Source: Sperchopsis tessellata (Eukaryota; Arthropoda; Insecta; Coleoptera; Hydrophilidae). Taken from it: a stretch of DNA of 36,919 nucleotides. The notes beneath the pieces were generated by a model. It was not told the DNA's origin and searched no databases. It saw only the letters and a list, made by a program, of their open reading frames with translations. Location: NCBI GenBank assembly GCA_033557685.1, contig JAWQRN010000129.1:1-36919 (forward strand), written 5' to 3'. The position numbers were made by a program, and so were the translations under genes. This document shows positions 21,276-32,891 of this stretch, in pieces (within the stretch, counting starts at the first letter, position 1; the number at the start of each line of letters is the position of its first letter).

Positions 21276-22279
21276 CTAAATAGATTTAATGAAATTATCA
21301 TGTGCAAGCTATTATATAAGATGTGTTTACCATAAAAATTCTACTTCATACGTTTTAAATATGATAATTCTTCTTAATTCTATAGATATCTATCTGCATA
21401 GAGTATACATGAAATTAGTTTTATAAAAAAATGTCAGTTTATAAACCAATATCTATTTAGATATATATTCTAATTCCAGATATGTGGACTTGAAAATAGA
21501 GAAAGTAACTTAAAATGGAATTTAATCTCAATTTATAATATTAAGCGTTGGGCAACTTTGTAAAACTGAAAATTTTACTTCAAGCTTAAAACAGAATATT
21601 CTCTTTATATAGACAAACCTCTATCTTTAAAAGAAATATAAACTAATGACACAATTATATATTTGTTTAAATTTTCGACGATATTACCTCTCCTTTATTC
21701 ATTTATTGTAAAATTGTTTTCGAACATTTAGACTCTTGCAAACTTTACACCACCCTCAATGTGGCTAGACACATTTTTTTAACTTATTTGCATTAGCAAC
21801 AAGAGAATTGAAAAACTTTATTTTTGATCTTAGCTGCTATACATGAACTTTGCTCTTACAATCCAGTTATTAACACAATTATTAGTAAATCTAAAAATGT
21901 ATGTGTTAAAATTTGCATTTAGATTAATTTACAAAATGATTTACCGTTTTTCTTTAGCTTAAATTTAGTTTTTACACAAATATAAACATCACTTAACAAA
22001 TTCAACAAGAATAAATAAAATTAAATTAATAGTGCACTAGAAACATCAATAAGAATAAGTACGGATAAGTCAAAAAGTACCACAACCATCATTAAGTTTG
22101 TAGATACATTTAATATCTACACCAACATGTAAATTACATCAAAATTATAGTTAAGATAAACTCCACAATTATGAAACATACATCAATTTCTATTTAAAAC
22201 ATAGGTACGAAGCAGCTCTAAGCTACTGCAGCAATTTTAATGTAAATATAAGCAATGCAGTATGAAAAGGATCTATCTA
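21276..22279. other. No recognised feature
   Basis: AT-rich non-coding sequence on both strands. Confidence 0.5.
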
Positions 22280-22556
22280 ATATTTGAAGATGACGTTATA
22301 CTAGAAGGCAGACCGCTCTATGTCATATACGGTTACCTCACCAAACTATACATATTTCTTTGGCTGAGCAGATTTGAGGAGTGATTATTTAGCACTTCTA
22401 TAATATTAATACGTTATGAGTTATACCATGGATTAAGATTATATACAAAGTTGAGAACGTTTTAGTGGCGGTATTGTGGGATTTAATGTCTTCGAATTTA
22501 ATATCTTCGATGGGTGATCAGGCCACTATATATCATATACGATTACATCACCAACC
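22280..22556. repeat. Direct duplication, two ~60 bp copies
   Basis: 22280-22346 and 22498-22556 share, in the same order, AATAT-TT-GA (G)ATG, a CC(G/A)CT(C/A)TAT block, and TCATATACG(G/A)TTAC(C/A)TCACCAA. The spacing is about 215 bp. It may be part of an unclassified repeat with internal duplication. Confidence 0.6.
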
Positions 22557-23244
22557 ATCGCACATTCGATTGACCTACGTTAGACTCTAAAATTATTGGT
22601 GTCACTGTCAATGCATTTTACAACTATATTGTATTTTATTGTAAGAAGATGTGTTGTGAAGAAATTAAAGTATGGTACATAAAGTTTATTCTCGGTTTCC
22701 ATTTTATTCTGTCCATATTTTGTATGAAACTTTTAAAGCATCTTACTTAATCATTTCGTTGAAATACTTTGCGTATTAAAATACTATAAATTACGTTTTT
22801 TTATTAATCATTATTAAGTAATTATCTATTATTTTGATGTATTAAAATACTGTACACCTTGTGATATTTTCTTAGTTATTGTAAACTGTAATTATATTAT
22901 CACTTTCAGTTATTGTAAAACGCCCATCTTGGCGAATACTCTTTTCATTTTGTTGACCCTAAGTTGGTTTTGCATTACAGCTCCCTGCACTACAAATCTA
23001 CCGGTACAATAAAGTGAGTTTATGAAGATAAGAGCGTTTACCATCCAGTCCATTATACTCCTATCGTTGACCTAAGGTTGACTTTAGGAAATAGTTTCCA
23101 GATTTGCAAATCAGCTGGCAGAATAGAGCTTTCTCTCAAATGGTTTTGAAACTCATTTTCACATGCATGTAATCACTCTCGTGGGCTTAAAATTTCTGTT
23201 TAGCATTTTTTATCATGTTTATTTATCGATAACTTTGTTCTTCT
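22557..23244. other. No recognised gene
   Basis: AT-rich. GTTGACC-TAAG-TTG occurs at about 22955 and again at about 23069. The part next to 23245 is probably the 3' UTR of the non-LTR element on the minus strand. Confidence 0.4.
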
Positions 23245-23905
23245 TCTTGCTAATTTTGCTTGCTATCTTTCTTCTTCTCAGCCTAACATCGAATCCGCTG
23301 ACTCATCGTATAATGCCTCACCATCCTTGCCGGTTGCTTATCTCACGAGTCCTAGTTTCCAACCGAAGGTCTGTTGCCTTGGAAATCATGTCAGTTCATT
23401 TGATCGACGAGCGCCCGCGTCTGTCTTTCCAAACAGGTCTTCCTTGTACAACTAGCTTCTCTATATTATCATTGCGATTGATGTGACCACAAAATTGCAG
23501 GATTTGACCGTATATCAGAGAAGACAATCGCCGTTCCAGCATGATTTCATTCAGGATGGAGACATTTGTCATTCTGGTTGTCCAAGGTACACGAAGCATC
23601 ATGCGACAACACCACATTTCGAAAGCGTCTATTGGGCGTCTATCAGCAGCACGTTTGCCCATGTTTCTGAGCCGTAGGAGAAACCAGGGAATACTAGGTT
23701 TGGATTTTGGTGGTTTTTGTTATTTCGGTTGTGTCATTGCAATTTTTGCCAACTGAATGCGTCTACAGATCTCCCGTTCACAACTTCCAGAGTTATGTAT
23801 TGTGGGGCCTATATATGTTAACAGCTCCACCACATTGCTGCCATAGCCAAACACCAAAAATTAGGATAAAACTCAGGAATTTTTCCACATCTACTGATAA
23901 CAATA
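23245..23905 (-). pseudogene. Non-LTR retrotransposon ORF2, C-terminal part
   Basis: Minus-strand reading from 23905: VELLTYIGPTIHNSGSCERE, then RRIQLAKIAMTQ, the post-RT region (usually YLG...EI.RRI). After indels comes YGSETW (near 23683), then RPIDAFEMWCCRMMLRVPWT (23560-23630), ERRLSSLIYGQILQFCGHI, NDNIEKLVVQG and RPVWKDRRGRSSIK. The frame goes on past a stop at 23396 as DMISKATDLRL and RQGW, the usual end of this protein. It is the 3' end only; the catalytic RT domain is missing, as expected from 5' truncation during target-primed insertion. The family matches the common insect elements whose products are annotated as endonuclease-reverse transcriptases; clade not resolved. Confidence 0.85.
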
Positions 23906-26689
23906 TTTATTAGGGATGTTTAGCGTGAACGAGGTCTTAGTTACCTATATTAGAAGTAACCGACTATTTGAAATTATCCCCGCTATACGATTAGTGTGTA
24001 GGTTTTTTCCTAATCACCACCTCGGGTGGGTTTGAATCAGCATCTTCTGGTTTCACTAGCTTGAATGGCAAAAATTGTCATTGAGTGTATTTTAATGAAT
24101 TAAAAAATGTTCTGTACTATCCGTTACGCATGAAACTTGCAGTACCAAGGTGAAGAAATAATGATATTTATGCACTCTATTATTAAGTAAAAAAGACGCA
24201 ATATGAAACTTTTTTAAATGAAATATCAAATATAATAACTCGTTTAATAATAATAATAGTATCAAAGACTTATTAATTAGAATGGCAGAAAATAACGCCA
24301 GTTATATTTACAACTTAAATAATTCACAGATCATATCTTAAACAGATAGACACTTGATCTCGCCAGGGCTGCAAATTACCCGTAGGTCCTTTATAAACAA
24401 TACACCTTTTTACATTTTTTTTATGTGGAACAAGGGTGAAACTCATTTACTTTTAATAAATTAAGAAGGTAAGGTAGTATTGGTGAAGACATGGACAAAA
24501 TGTCTCACGTCAAGGGCTCCCTCAAGACAACTGTAATTTGTGACACACAAGAAATGGGACGGGTGGAAAGGAGAGAGTAAGAAAACAAAGGATCTACATT
24601 ATCGATCCAAATGATTGAAATTTTAAAATATATTGCCATTCCACAAAATTTTTTAATACATAAAAATATCGCGATTTTTTTAATTTTGTTTGATTTATAA
24701 AGATTATCCACAAAACATAGAACTACAAATCTTTTCATTTCTGATTTATATATAATTTACAAGGTTTCACCACCTTAAATTAAGTTTTTAGCGTGATTGA
24801 AGAAACAAGAAACGTCATCCCGTATAACGTTTCTTCTTAATTCAAAAACTCGATTTAAGCATAATGTGACCCTCCACTAGCATTTACATGGAAGGTTCCT
24901 ACGTACCGAAACAGTCTTGCAAGGCACGTGACATCAGACTAAGATTTAAGCTTTGGTGATGCACCATGCAATGATACACAAAACGCTGGCATCTCAGAGC
25001 TCTACAACTGAAGCCAATTATTTTTGTAATAAAATAAATTGTAGAACTATATCCAATAAAACACCCTTTCTCCATTCATTGTCATTTATTTACTATTGAT
25101 ATTGCTTTGTTTAATATGATTAGTTATATAGTTATAGAAATAATAATTCAACAATTGTTCCAGCACTTTTGTTATAAATGTCTTATACCTCTTTATTAAA
25201 TCAATAAATTGACGCAATGCTTTAAGCTTAATTCAATAAAAGATGCAATTTTGTCGAACCAAGATTTATTCCGTCTTACGAACTTTAGATGGTAGTTTAA
25301 AATAACCTCATTTGTCTTCTACAAGTGACTTTAAATTCGCACAGACAAGGTTATAAAGGTTATAATTTCAAGGGGCTTTTCGATCATTATCGCCCTAAAA
25401 ATTACAGCATTTATTATACGACTTTTTAAGCACGCTTTCAAGCATATTAGCAATTTAAATTGTATTAACAAACAACGACTACACACAGGCTGGTTAAATT
25501 ACTAACAGGTTTCTTTTGTTTATTATTTATTATTAGATTACTTCTTTTATATTTACGACTTTGGCAGTGCCGTACTAAGGTGTAGAGCTTGCAATGTCAG
25601 GGTCAGAAAATGAAATACAAATTGGCCTCGAGCCCAATATAAACAGTTTCACAAATTTTGGGCAGCTCTTTTTGTTTGTGATTTTATCTTAAAGACATAT
25701 GCAATGAAATTTAGTGTTTCTTTCTATTGCCTAGAATACTTAGAGTTAGTCATACTCCTGCAATTTCATTGTGTCAAATTTACTTCTCACTTTAAAACTA
25801 TTTAAAATGTGTTCTTTGTTTCGGCTTTTGAATTGTATACACTGAAGCTAGATTGTGTAAAAATGGAATTAAACTAGTTACTGAACTAATTAATTGTATT
25901 TTGAACGTTGATTAGTGGCGTGCGATAACTGGCTGCCGGGATCGTTTTTGCTAATTTCTATAAAATCTTGTAAATTAAATGCCCAGTAACTTTTAGTAGA
26001 CCATTAAAAATTGTATGTTTGGTATGATTTAATTGAAGTATCAATTGAAACACAGGTATATGTCATCTGGGAACACGGGAATAAATAAATGGGGTAGCTG
26101 TTCCTGATCACGAATACAGTAAACTGTAAAAAAAGTAAACTGTTTCCATTCTGGTTTGTAAAAACTGTAAACGACTAAAATCAGCAGTGTCACTAGATGT
26201 TTCCTCTTCTTACAGTTTGATCGTCAGTATATTTTCCTATACAGTAGTATTTTGTCTAAAACTACCAATTTTGTAGGGTCCTAGACAAAGCTTTAATTTC
26301 TCAAGTGAAATAAAACAAAAGACCCCGTGCCTAATTAGCTGAATATAAAACAGGCCATGAAACATCATTTATTAAAATAAATTGCTCGTATGTATAGGAT
26401 ATTCAAGATTCATAAACCAGATCATTTAACTACTGTCTTCACCCTATAAATAACGTCTTCTAAATAATTTGATAGCAGATCAGATTATTTTATCGGAAAC
26501 ATTTGGTACAGTAGTAATCGAGAATGAAATTATTTCTATGATCGAACTTCTGGGGGTGTAATGGAATCTTATTTGGAGTTAGTCATAACCAGCTTATTCA
26601 TGAAGCCATTCGAACAGTTAGTGTAGGTTTCGTCATATGGTCGCAGAGTAAGTTTGCACTACTTTATTTCTTTAATCTCCTAACCTCTT
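23906..26689. other. No recognised gene; one hairpin
   Basis: AT-rich. A short hairpin lies at 24807-24815 and 24827-24835 (AAGAAACGT/ACGTTTCTT, 11 nt loop). 24870-25010 is less AT-rich (CCCTCCACTAGC..., AGGCACGTGACATCAG) and might be a SINE-like or UTR fragment, not classified. A minus frame at 24505-24738 has no recognisable domain. Confidence 0.4.
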
Positions 26690-26860
26690 GACACCCAGAT
26701 AAAAAGGCACTTTGGTGTTTCAATTCAGTGATCTCCACGTATAATCAATACTGGTGTACCTTAGGGCAGTGTCTTGGGCTCTTTTATTTTTCATATTTTT
26801 AATAATAACGTATTCCGTGTAATTAATAATCAGCAATGCTCATGGTTCTAATTTGATTAT
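26690..26860 (+). pseudogene. Reverse transcriptase scrap, motif B region
   Basis: Plus-strand reading gives FGVSIQ, a stop, then INTGVP, a stop codon where Gln is expected, GSVLGSFIFHIFNNN (about 26753-26808). That is the GVPQGSVLGP.LF.IF.ND block of non-LTR reverse transcriptases, just before the catalytic YADD box, with CAG changed to TAG. The block is of the CR1/L2/Jockey superfamily type. It precedes the Jockey-like element at 26990 by only ~130 bp in the same orientation but is a separate copy, because that element has its own version of this motif at 27936. Confidence 0.65.
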
Positions 26861-26989
26861 TGAAGGCTCTTCTTGGTCATCATAAACGAGTCTAAATATT
26901 ATTATGTAACTTTGAAGCAGTGGTTTATCTAAATTATCTTAAACACTACTAAAACAAATTGTGTTCTTTTTCACAGTAGGAACATGATT

Positions 26990-28590
26990 GCCATACAAAG
27001 TTAAGATGACTGACAACCCGAATCAATAACCTGAGAAAAGCTTCCGCAGACAAATCATATCCATAAATCCTCCCAATGGGACAAATTCCTAGAAACCTAT
27101 GATGAAAATTCCTAAAAAATAGCACGATTATTATCCAAAAAACGACAAGATATACCAAGTAAATGCCATAACAACTCCATAGCCCAAAAAACAAAAAAGC
27201 AATTTGATCGCAGACATACTCCAAACTCAATTCACTAATATCCCCTTACATCCCGATGCCAAACTTAATAGTAACCTAATGTCCACCACCATCTGCAACA
27301 CGCCCTATGGCAACGACTTTCAAATCTCCCCAGACCTCATCATCAACAAAATCTTGTCCCTAAATCCTAAAAAAGCTGCTGGTCCCAACAAATTCCCCAA
27401 CTACGCCCTAAAACGTTTCCCAGAAACAGCCATCACCTTCTTAATGAACCGTTTCAATAAAATCTTAGAAATATTCCACTTCACACACTGCTGGAAACAA
27501 TCCATTGTCATCTCAATCCCCACACTTAACAAACCTGAACATGATCCCAAAAACTATAGTCCTCTACACTTTGTAAACTCCACCAGTAAAATACTGTAAT
27601 CAATAGTGCACGACAAGATTCTCGACCATATCGAAGCAAATAATACCATTCCAAACTACCATTGTGGTTTCCACAGAAATCACCCCACTACTCAACTAAT
27701 CTTCAACATTGTTGCGGAAGCCACTACCAACTTCAACCGAAGATCTAAAATTAACATGATTACTCTAGATCTCGAAAAATCTTCCGATAAAGTGCGGCAC
27801 CATGGCATACTAATTAAAGTAATTAAAGATAGAATACCATACATATTCATTAATTTCATCCACAACAACCTCAAAATCCGCCATTTCTCTGTCTCTGTAG
27901 ACGGTACACTCTCCTCATCACACGAAATTCTAGTTGGGATACCTCAAGGTTCGTACTTGGGACACATTTTATTTAACCTATATATTCATGATTTTCCACC
28001 TCCTAAAGACCACCGCACAATTGTCGTACAATTCGCTGATGATATTGCAATCATCAGTAAATCCCTTGAAGACTGAATCGTCACACAAAATCATCAAATG
28101 CACCTCAACACCATCCAAACTTACTTCACTAAGTGGTATATGCATATCTTCGGCGTTAGAAATAAACCCACCCGCCTCTCCTCTTATCCAAAAAACCTTT
28201 CTTGTACGGCCAAAACCAGCCTCTACAATACCTCCTTCCGACCTGCCATAGCCTACTCTACTAGAACCACCGACTACTCCAATAAAATCCTCTAAATCAC
28301 ACAAAACAAGTTCCTCCGCTTAACCACACACCGTCCCCGCTGTACTTCCACCACATACCTGCATTCCATCACCACCTAGACGGTCAGAACGAAAACTTTT
28401 CCTAGAAAAGTTCTTCCCACGACAATCCCATTATCTTGACTACCACATTATCCAAACTCCCCGACAATCTCAAGCATCTTTCACTAACTTCCATCCTTTA
28501 AAATAATTAAGCAGCCAACAGATGAGACAAGTCCCACTACAAACATCCCCATCCGTTGCAAAAAACTCTACAGTTTGAAGTGTCATCTGC
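26990..28590 (+). pseudogene. Jockey-like non-LTR reverse transcriptase, nearly full RT
   Basis: Enzyme that copies element RNA into DNA at the insertion nick. The start (26990-27200) is frame-shifted: LTTRINNLRKAS, then KFLETYDENS. From 27204 one frame runs to 28295 with two stops only: TAA 27597-27599, where the family has Glu (ILEK...), and TGA 28074-28076. Motifs: LNPKKAAGPNKFPNYALKR, NYSPLHFVNSTSKIL, YHCGFHRNHPTTQL, motif A LDLEKSSDKV with catalytic Asp at 27768-27770, motif B GIPQGSYLGHILFNLYI from 27936, motif C QFADDIAI with both Asp at 28038-28043. After WYMHIFG there is a deletion before SLYNTSFRPAIAYST. The C-terminus continues with a frame change as QNKFLRLTTHRPRCT to about 28590. 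No endonuclease domain precedes it. Best preserved protein relic here; Jockey clade is likely. Confidence 0.9.
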
Positions 28591-28743
28591 TAGACCGGAA
28601 GAAACGTCTAAATACATAAAAATTTACAGACGATTTACTACAAGAAACTTTGAAGGCAAAAGTAGAGTTTTTCACCACTCCTCAGTTTTTAGATAAATTA
28701 ACCTACAATCAAAATGATGGACATGTCTAAGGGGTAACAATTC

Positions 28744-29340
28744 TTAATTTTCCTGTAAGTTTTGTTCATAAAAGAAAGACCTGATTTTATATAGGATTGT
28801 AATAAATTGTAACAGTTCCTGACGTAAACAATGTTCTCTAATGTTTGCTAATTTCGCTATTATCTCAACCTTTGATAAATCCGGATTGTGGTATTCGCCA
28901 TGAAAGGTATGCCTTGAGTCTTTCATTGATTATTCTGAGGAGGATCTTGTTGACATGCGATATTAGTGCTATCAGGCGGTAATTTTCGCATTTTTCTTTC
29001 GATCCTTTTTGTGTAGAGGTATAAAGAATGCATTTGGACAGTCCTTGGGCCATTGTCCTGTTTCCCATATTTTCTGACAGATTTTGTGTATATCTACGCT
29101 GTTTTCGCCCGTGGCGTTTATGATCCCTGCAGTGATGTTGTCTGATCCTGGTGTTTTGAGGTCTTAAGTTTTTTTATGGCATTTCTTGTTTCTTCCTTTA
29201 ATATTGCTGGTTCCTTCTGCATATTATGCTCCTCTTTGTTATACGTTCTTCCTTCGTCGTTAAATTGTGTTTCACAGTACGTTCTCTATACTTTCAGTGC
29301 TTCATGCATGTTTGTGGCTTTATCTCTGTATTTGATTATT
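28744..29340 (-). pseudogene. Non-LTR reverse transcriptase, N-terminal half
   Basis: Minus-strand reading from 29340: RDKATNMHEALKV, YCETQFNDEGRTYNKEE, ILKEETRNAIKKL, then TPGSDNITAGIINATGENS, IHKICQKIWETGQWPKDC, FFIPLHKKD. A frameshift follows, and the next frame gives SKEKCENYRLIALISHVNKI, LLRIINERLKAYLSWRIPQS, GFIKG. These are the fingers and motifs 1 to 2 of an endonuclease-RT type element (usual form WPEDW...NYR.IALISH.SK...GFRKGRGTRDQ). After a further frame change IAKLANIRE is readable near 28850. Motifs A to C are absent. It lies tail to tail with the Jockey-like element and is of another family, close in style to the relics at 6985 and 23245. Confidence 0.88.
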
Positions 29341-30123
29341 GTGAGCTACAGCTAAAACATAAATGTCAACCATTATTTTACTGGTTGAATTGAAGGAGAA
29401 GTACAATTAACAGACGACAGTGGTCTGTACATAAAAATAACATCTTTATAACACATTTCTAGATTCAGAAATGAGTTTCCTTTTTGCGCTCCCATGAATA
29501 CATTTCTTCTTGCTATTTAGCCAAACCTTAGCATAAATAAATGTTAAATCGAGTGTCAACCAAGAGGATATAGTTACAAAACTGATGCAAATATGTGATA
29601 AGTACTAGTGAGCACAACACAACACATTAATAAAATATAAATTACAAGCTACTGTTTAATATAGAGGGAGTGTAGAATTTATGTTTTCATTACTATTTTG
29701 ACATCTTCTTATTAAATGATGCAATATTTAATTGTTAGACATATTTGTGCACAAACTCCATTGTTTACAACCTTTTACTTGCCAGCTTATTACTTGGTTA
29801 TGTATTAACTTCATAAAAGCATGTTAAGTAATTTGCGATTAGTTTTATGATTTCCTATTGATATTTCCTTGAAGTACGTCCTTCCCTTTTTGCAATTTTT
29901 ATTATGTTCATATTGTTGGACGATTTTCAAAACTCTTTATTCAGGAGTGCGATGGATATGTTAGAATTTTTCCCTATTGTATGGTAACGTTAAATAAATT
30001 TGTCTCTAAATATATACATATAGATTAAATTTTCTTTTTATTCAAACTTCATGCTTTTCACATAATTGGAAACAATTTAGTGAGTAACTGAGTAACTGAG
30101 CTACATATAAACAATTTGTACCA
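29341..30123. other. No recognised gene
   Basis: AT-rich non-coding sequence without classifiable repeats. Confidence 0.45.
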
Positions 30124-30324
30124 TTGACCGTTTTACACCATAGTAAATTAAGAAGAATCAGCAGTTTACAAATTCTTAGAAGACTCGACTTCATGTACGC
30201 AAGTGGAGATGTAACATATCCAGCTACAATATCCTGTATTAGTAGGTTGGCAAATTTGTTGCCAGAGACACAACAAGTTCTTTATATACTACATCATAAA
30301 ATACTTCTAATATCCATTGCTTAA
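30124..30324 (+). pseudogene. Possible hAT transposase C-terminus
   Basis: The frame contains ASGDVTYPAT and, 12 residues on, LLPETQQVLYILHHKILL before the stop. In hAT transposases the dimerisation domain has the order ...FS.AG.V....R..L.PE....L.FL..NL. The ASGDV, L-PE and LHHKI parts fit this, in the right order and near the C-terminus, but the conserved ER-FS lead is not preserved. The match is short and could be chance. Confidence 0.35.
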
Positions 30325-30510
30325 CCGAGCGACAGCTGCTAATCGTGCTTATAATGTCAATATTTCTATGCAAACTTTATGCTTTTATTTAAATTTGCGT
30401 CACCATGCTATGTCGTTTGCAATGAAGTTACAGTTAATTATATCACGAGCGAATCTAGCGGTGGATAGTAAAATAAAGTAATTATATACAATCAACATAA
30501 TTAATTAATT

Positions 30511-30630
30511 ATGTACGTAGAATTCCACGGTCACAGTAGATATCTTCAGGTTTTCCGGGATAAAACCCTGCACTGGTTTATCTTTTTTTCAACATTTCGT
30601 CCACCATTTCTGAGGACATTATCAAGCCAT
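30511..30630. repeat. Penelope-terminal-like repeat, two blocks
   Basis: 30511-30558 matches 3170-3215 in the same orientation (GGTCACAGTA, ATATCTTCAGGTTTTCCGG). 30591-30630 is the reverse complement of the type of block at 9592-9630: on minus it reads CTTGATAATGTCC, TCAGAAA, TGGTGGACGAAATG, with GTCC and GGAC able to pair just before GAAA. The apparent 60-residue plus-strand frame across this repeat is a by-product. Confidence 0.6.
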
Positions 30631-31549
30631 ATAGATAAAGACTTAATTTTAATTAATGCAACGTCTGCATACATGAAGAATATGTCGACTTAACAGCTAA
30701 AGGTTTATTAGCATTTTTTGTCCAGACTAGTAATTAGGTAGGATGTCATTTTTTTGTTTAGAGTAGCATTAGAAACATTTTTTCAATCGTAGCATTTCTT
30801 AATGAACTACCAAATTTGCTAAAAGCAACCGAAATATGTTTTTTTAGAATTATATGTCCTAAGAATGTGTCCATCGTATGCCTTTCAGAAAAGTGAAAAC
30901 AATTTCTTTATGTTCGAGAGTCCTTAACCTGGCCATAAGGGCTACCGGTACATTATACATCGTAGTAACAATTTTCTAAGAAGGCTTAATATATTCTGCT
31001 AAATTTTTATATATGTAGCTTCCTTCAGAAATAGTACTTATAAAAATTTGTATGATATATTGAAATGTACAGCTAAGGATGCTGTCTCGTGTCATAATCA
31101 TAAGCTGAATAAAAATTGCCTCCAGCAAACAAAATTCTAGTCACAGTCTTTCTTGAAATATGAAAAAGCTTCTAGAGTCTACACCCTAATCACAAAATAT
31201 TACAGTACACCTGTTGTTAGTGTATGCCAATCCGTAACAAACCATTACCAGAACTCTCCAAGATACAATACATTTCAAGCTCTTTAATACATAGTTTGTC
31301 TTATTTGAGTTTCTTATACGTTTCATTAAAATGATAAGACCGCCTGGTATATTCATCTGTATATACTGCGAAGAGGTTGAATTATTTGCAGTCACAGCAG
31401 TAGAGACTGAGAACTCTAAGTGATGAATTCTAAAAGCTATATATGTGGTTTATTCAAAATTCAAATTCAACCTATTATTGAAACAACAATCTTAAAATTT
31501 CTTGAAGGCATTATTTGCTTTCTGCTCCACAGCAGTCATTATTTTACAC
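30631..31549. other. No recognised gene
   Basis: AT-rich. A minus frame at 31186-31395 shows no recognisable domain; the last ~100 bases may be 3' sequence of the next element. Confidence 0.4.
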
Positions 31550-31960
31550 CAATGACGTGCCTACAGCTATTACCCATGGTAGATCTTTAAACTAAATCAA
31601 TAATAGTACTGGACCTAGAACACTACTTTGAGGAATGCTAATTTTGTACAATGCTCTAACGAAAAGGCAAACGGAACTCCTGCAACTATTTTTCTATCAG
31701 TCAAACAAGACAGTCAACACCAGGCAATATTTCCAGAATATAAGCCGTATCAAAGGGTTTAGATAAGTCAAACAATAAACCTAATGCCGTATGTATCCTA
31801 CCTATTATCTATAACACAGTCAAATAGAGAGACTATAGTAGCACAAATGGAGTAATTTGGCTTAAAATCATGTTGTGACTTTGACAAAGTGTTAAATTTT
31901 GATACAAATTTATAAATCCTATTGTACAGTGTGTTTTTTAGTATTTTAGAAAAACAAGTT
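31550..31960 (-). pseudogene. CR1/L2-like reverse transcriptase relic
   Basis: Minus-strand reading from 31960: KILKNTLYNRIYKFVSKF, NTLSKSQHDFKPNYSICATI (usual ..ILS..QHGFR...ST...), then in another frame LGLLFDLSKPFDTAYILEIL, which is motif A (DLSKAFDTV) with its Asp kept, near 31745-31795. After further frame changes comes PQSSVLGPVLLLI and DLPWV at about 31575-31640, which is motif B. The catalytic ADD box would lie past 31550 and is not readable. At least three frame changes and several stops. The DLSKAFDTV style differs from the DLEK and DYEK types elsewhere in the window, so it is a separate family. Confidence 0.85.
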
Positions 31961-32489
31961 AATAAAGACGCCAGTCTATATCTTTTAAAATTATTTATAA
32001 ATTGACACCTTCAAGTAATTTGAAATAATACTAGTTTCAAAGAAACAATTTATAATATGAACCGCAATATTAGCAATAAAAATAATACCTTTTTTCTATC
32101 AGTAGAAATGTTTTTTAAGAGTAAGACACGACATAATAGATATTAAGGTTCGGTAAAACTATTCATACATTTTAAACAATTATGTTACTTTACAAGTATA
32201 TATTGTAATCCCACTATATCAATACACATTGGGGAATGAATGCAATCTCATTATGGTGGCGAGTATTGAATTTTATTATTACAAGTTTATAGACAGAAGC
32301 GTTCGAGAACCTGTGAATATCATCTACGGGAAATCAATAATACTAGTACTAACGTCCGTGCCTTAATTGTAGTGGTTCTGTTTGAAACATAGCAACTATT
32401 TTTGTTTTATTATACATGTTATTGAATTATGAATGCAAATTGTATTTCTACAGATATTTCTTGTATGTTTTTTTTTATTTATTTTTTAT
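31961..32489. other. No recognised gene
   Basis: AT-rich non-coding sequence; likely junk between two minus-strand retroelement pieces. Confidence 0.45.
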
Positions 32490-32891
32490 AGGCATCTGCG
32501 GGATTAAAGCCCATATACCATAATCTTAATTTTAAGCAATCCATGATATTCTATATTTCAAATCGAAACACCAGCGTCCATCGAAATAGTACCTGGTACA
32601 TCCCTTTTAAGTTATATCTTAACAAAGAAATGATATCTATCGGCAAATGTATGCCAAAAAATTCGCACCATAAGACCGTGTCAATCCATTTATCTTAAAC
32701 AAATGGGCAGGATACAGTCCATGTCCGAACTTGAACCTCCCCACTGTAGAATAACCGAACGGAGGCACACTGCAACCCTTATGCAAAGGTCTAATATCAA
32801 TAGATAGATGTATTCTTGCGTACTGCGTTATTCTTTCAGTATGGGATTGTCTTCCAATAGTTTTCCCTCTGGTATGGTTCGATATGGTCAC
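32490..32891 (-). pseudogene. Non-LTR ORF2 C-terminus (I/Jockey-type tail)
   Basis: Minus-strand frame 32891-32637: SHTERITQYARIHLSIDIRP, then VGRFKFGHGLYPAHLFKING, then SYGANFLAYIC. In many I/Jockey-superfamily ORF2 proteins the C-terminus has ...RY...IQPSIP...RLR.GHGLYPAHLF.IG...SP.C.CG..G.L.HI...C, a possible zinc-knuckle region after the RNase H or RT domain. The GHGLYPAHLFKI string is a strong match, but several of the cysteines are lost (SYGAN for the CGxxG part). Past a stop near 32637 the reading KRDVPG may continue. 5'-truncated copy. Confidence 0.75.

Noticed and set aside
23163..23486. 107-codon plus-strand frame
   Set aside because: It is antisense to the non-LTR ORF2 relic at 23245-23905, which explains its openness.
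27934..28304. 105- and 108-codon frames on plus and minus strands
   Set aside because: Both overlap the Jockey-like RT in other frames; motifs lie only in the 27606-28295 frame.
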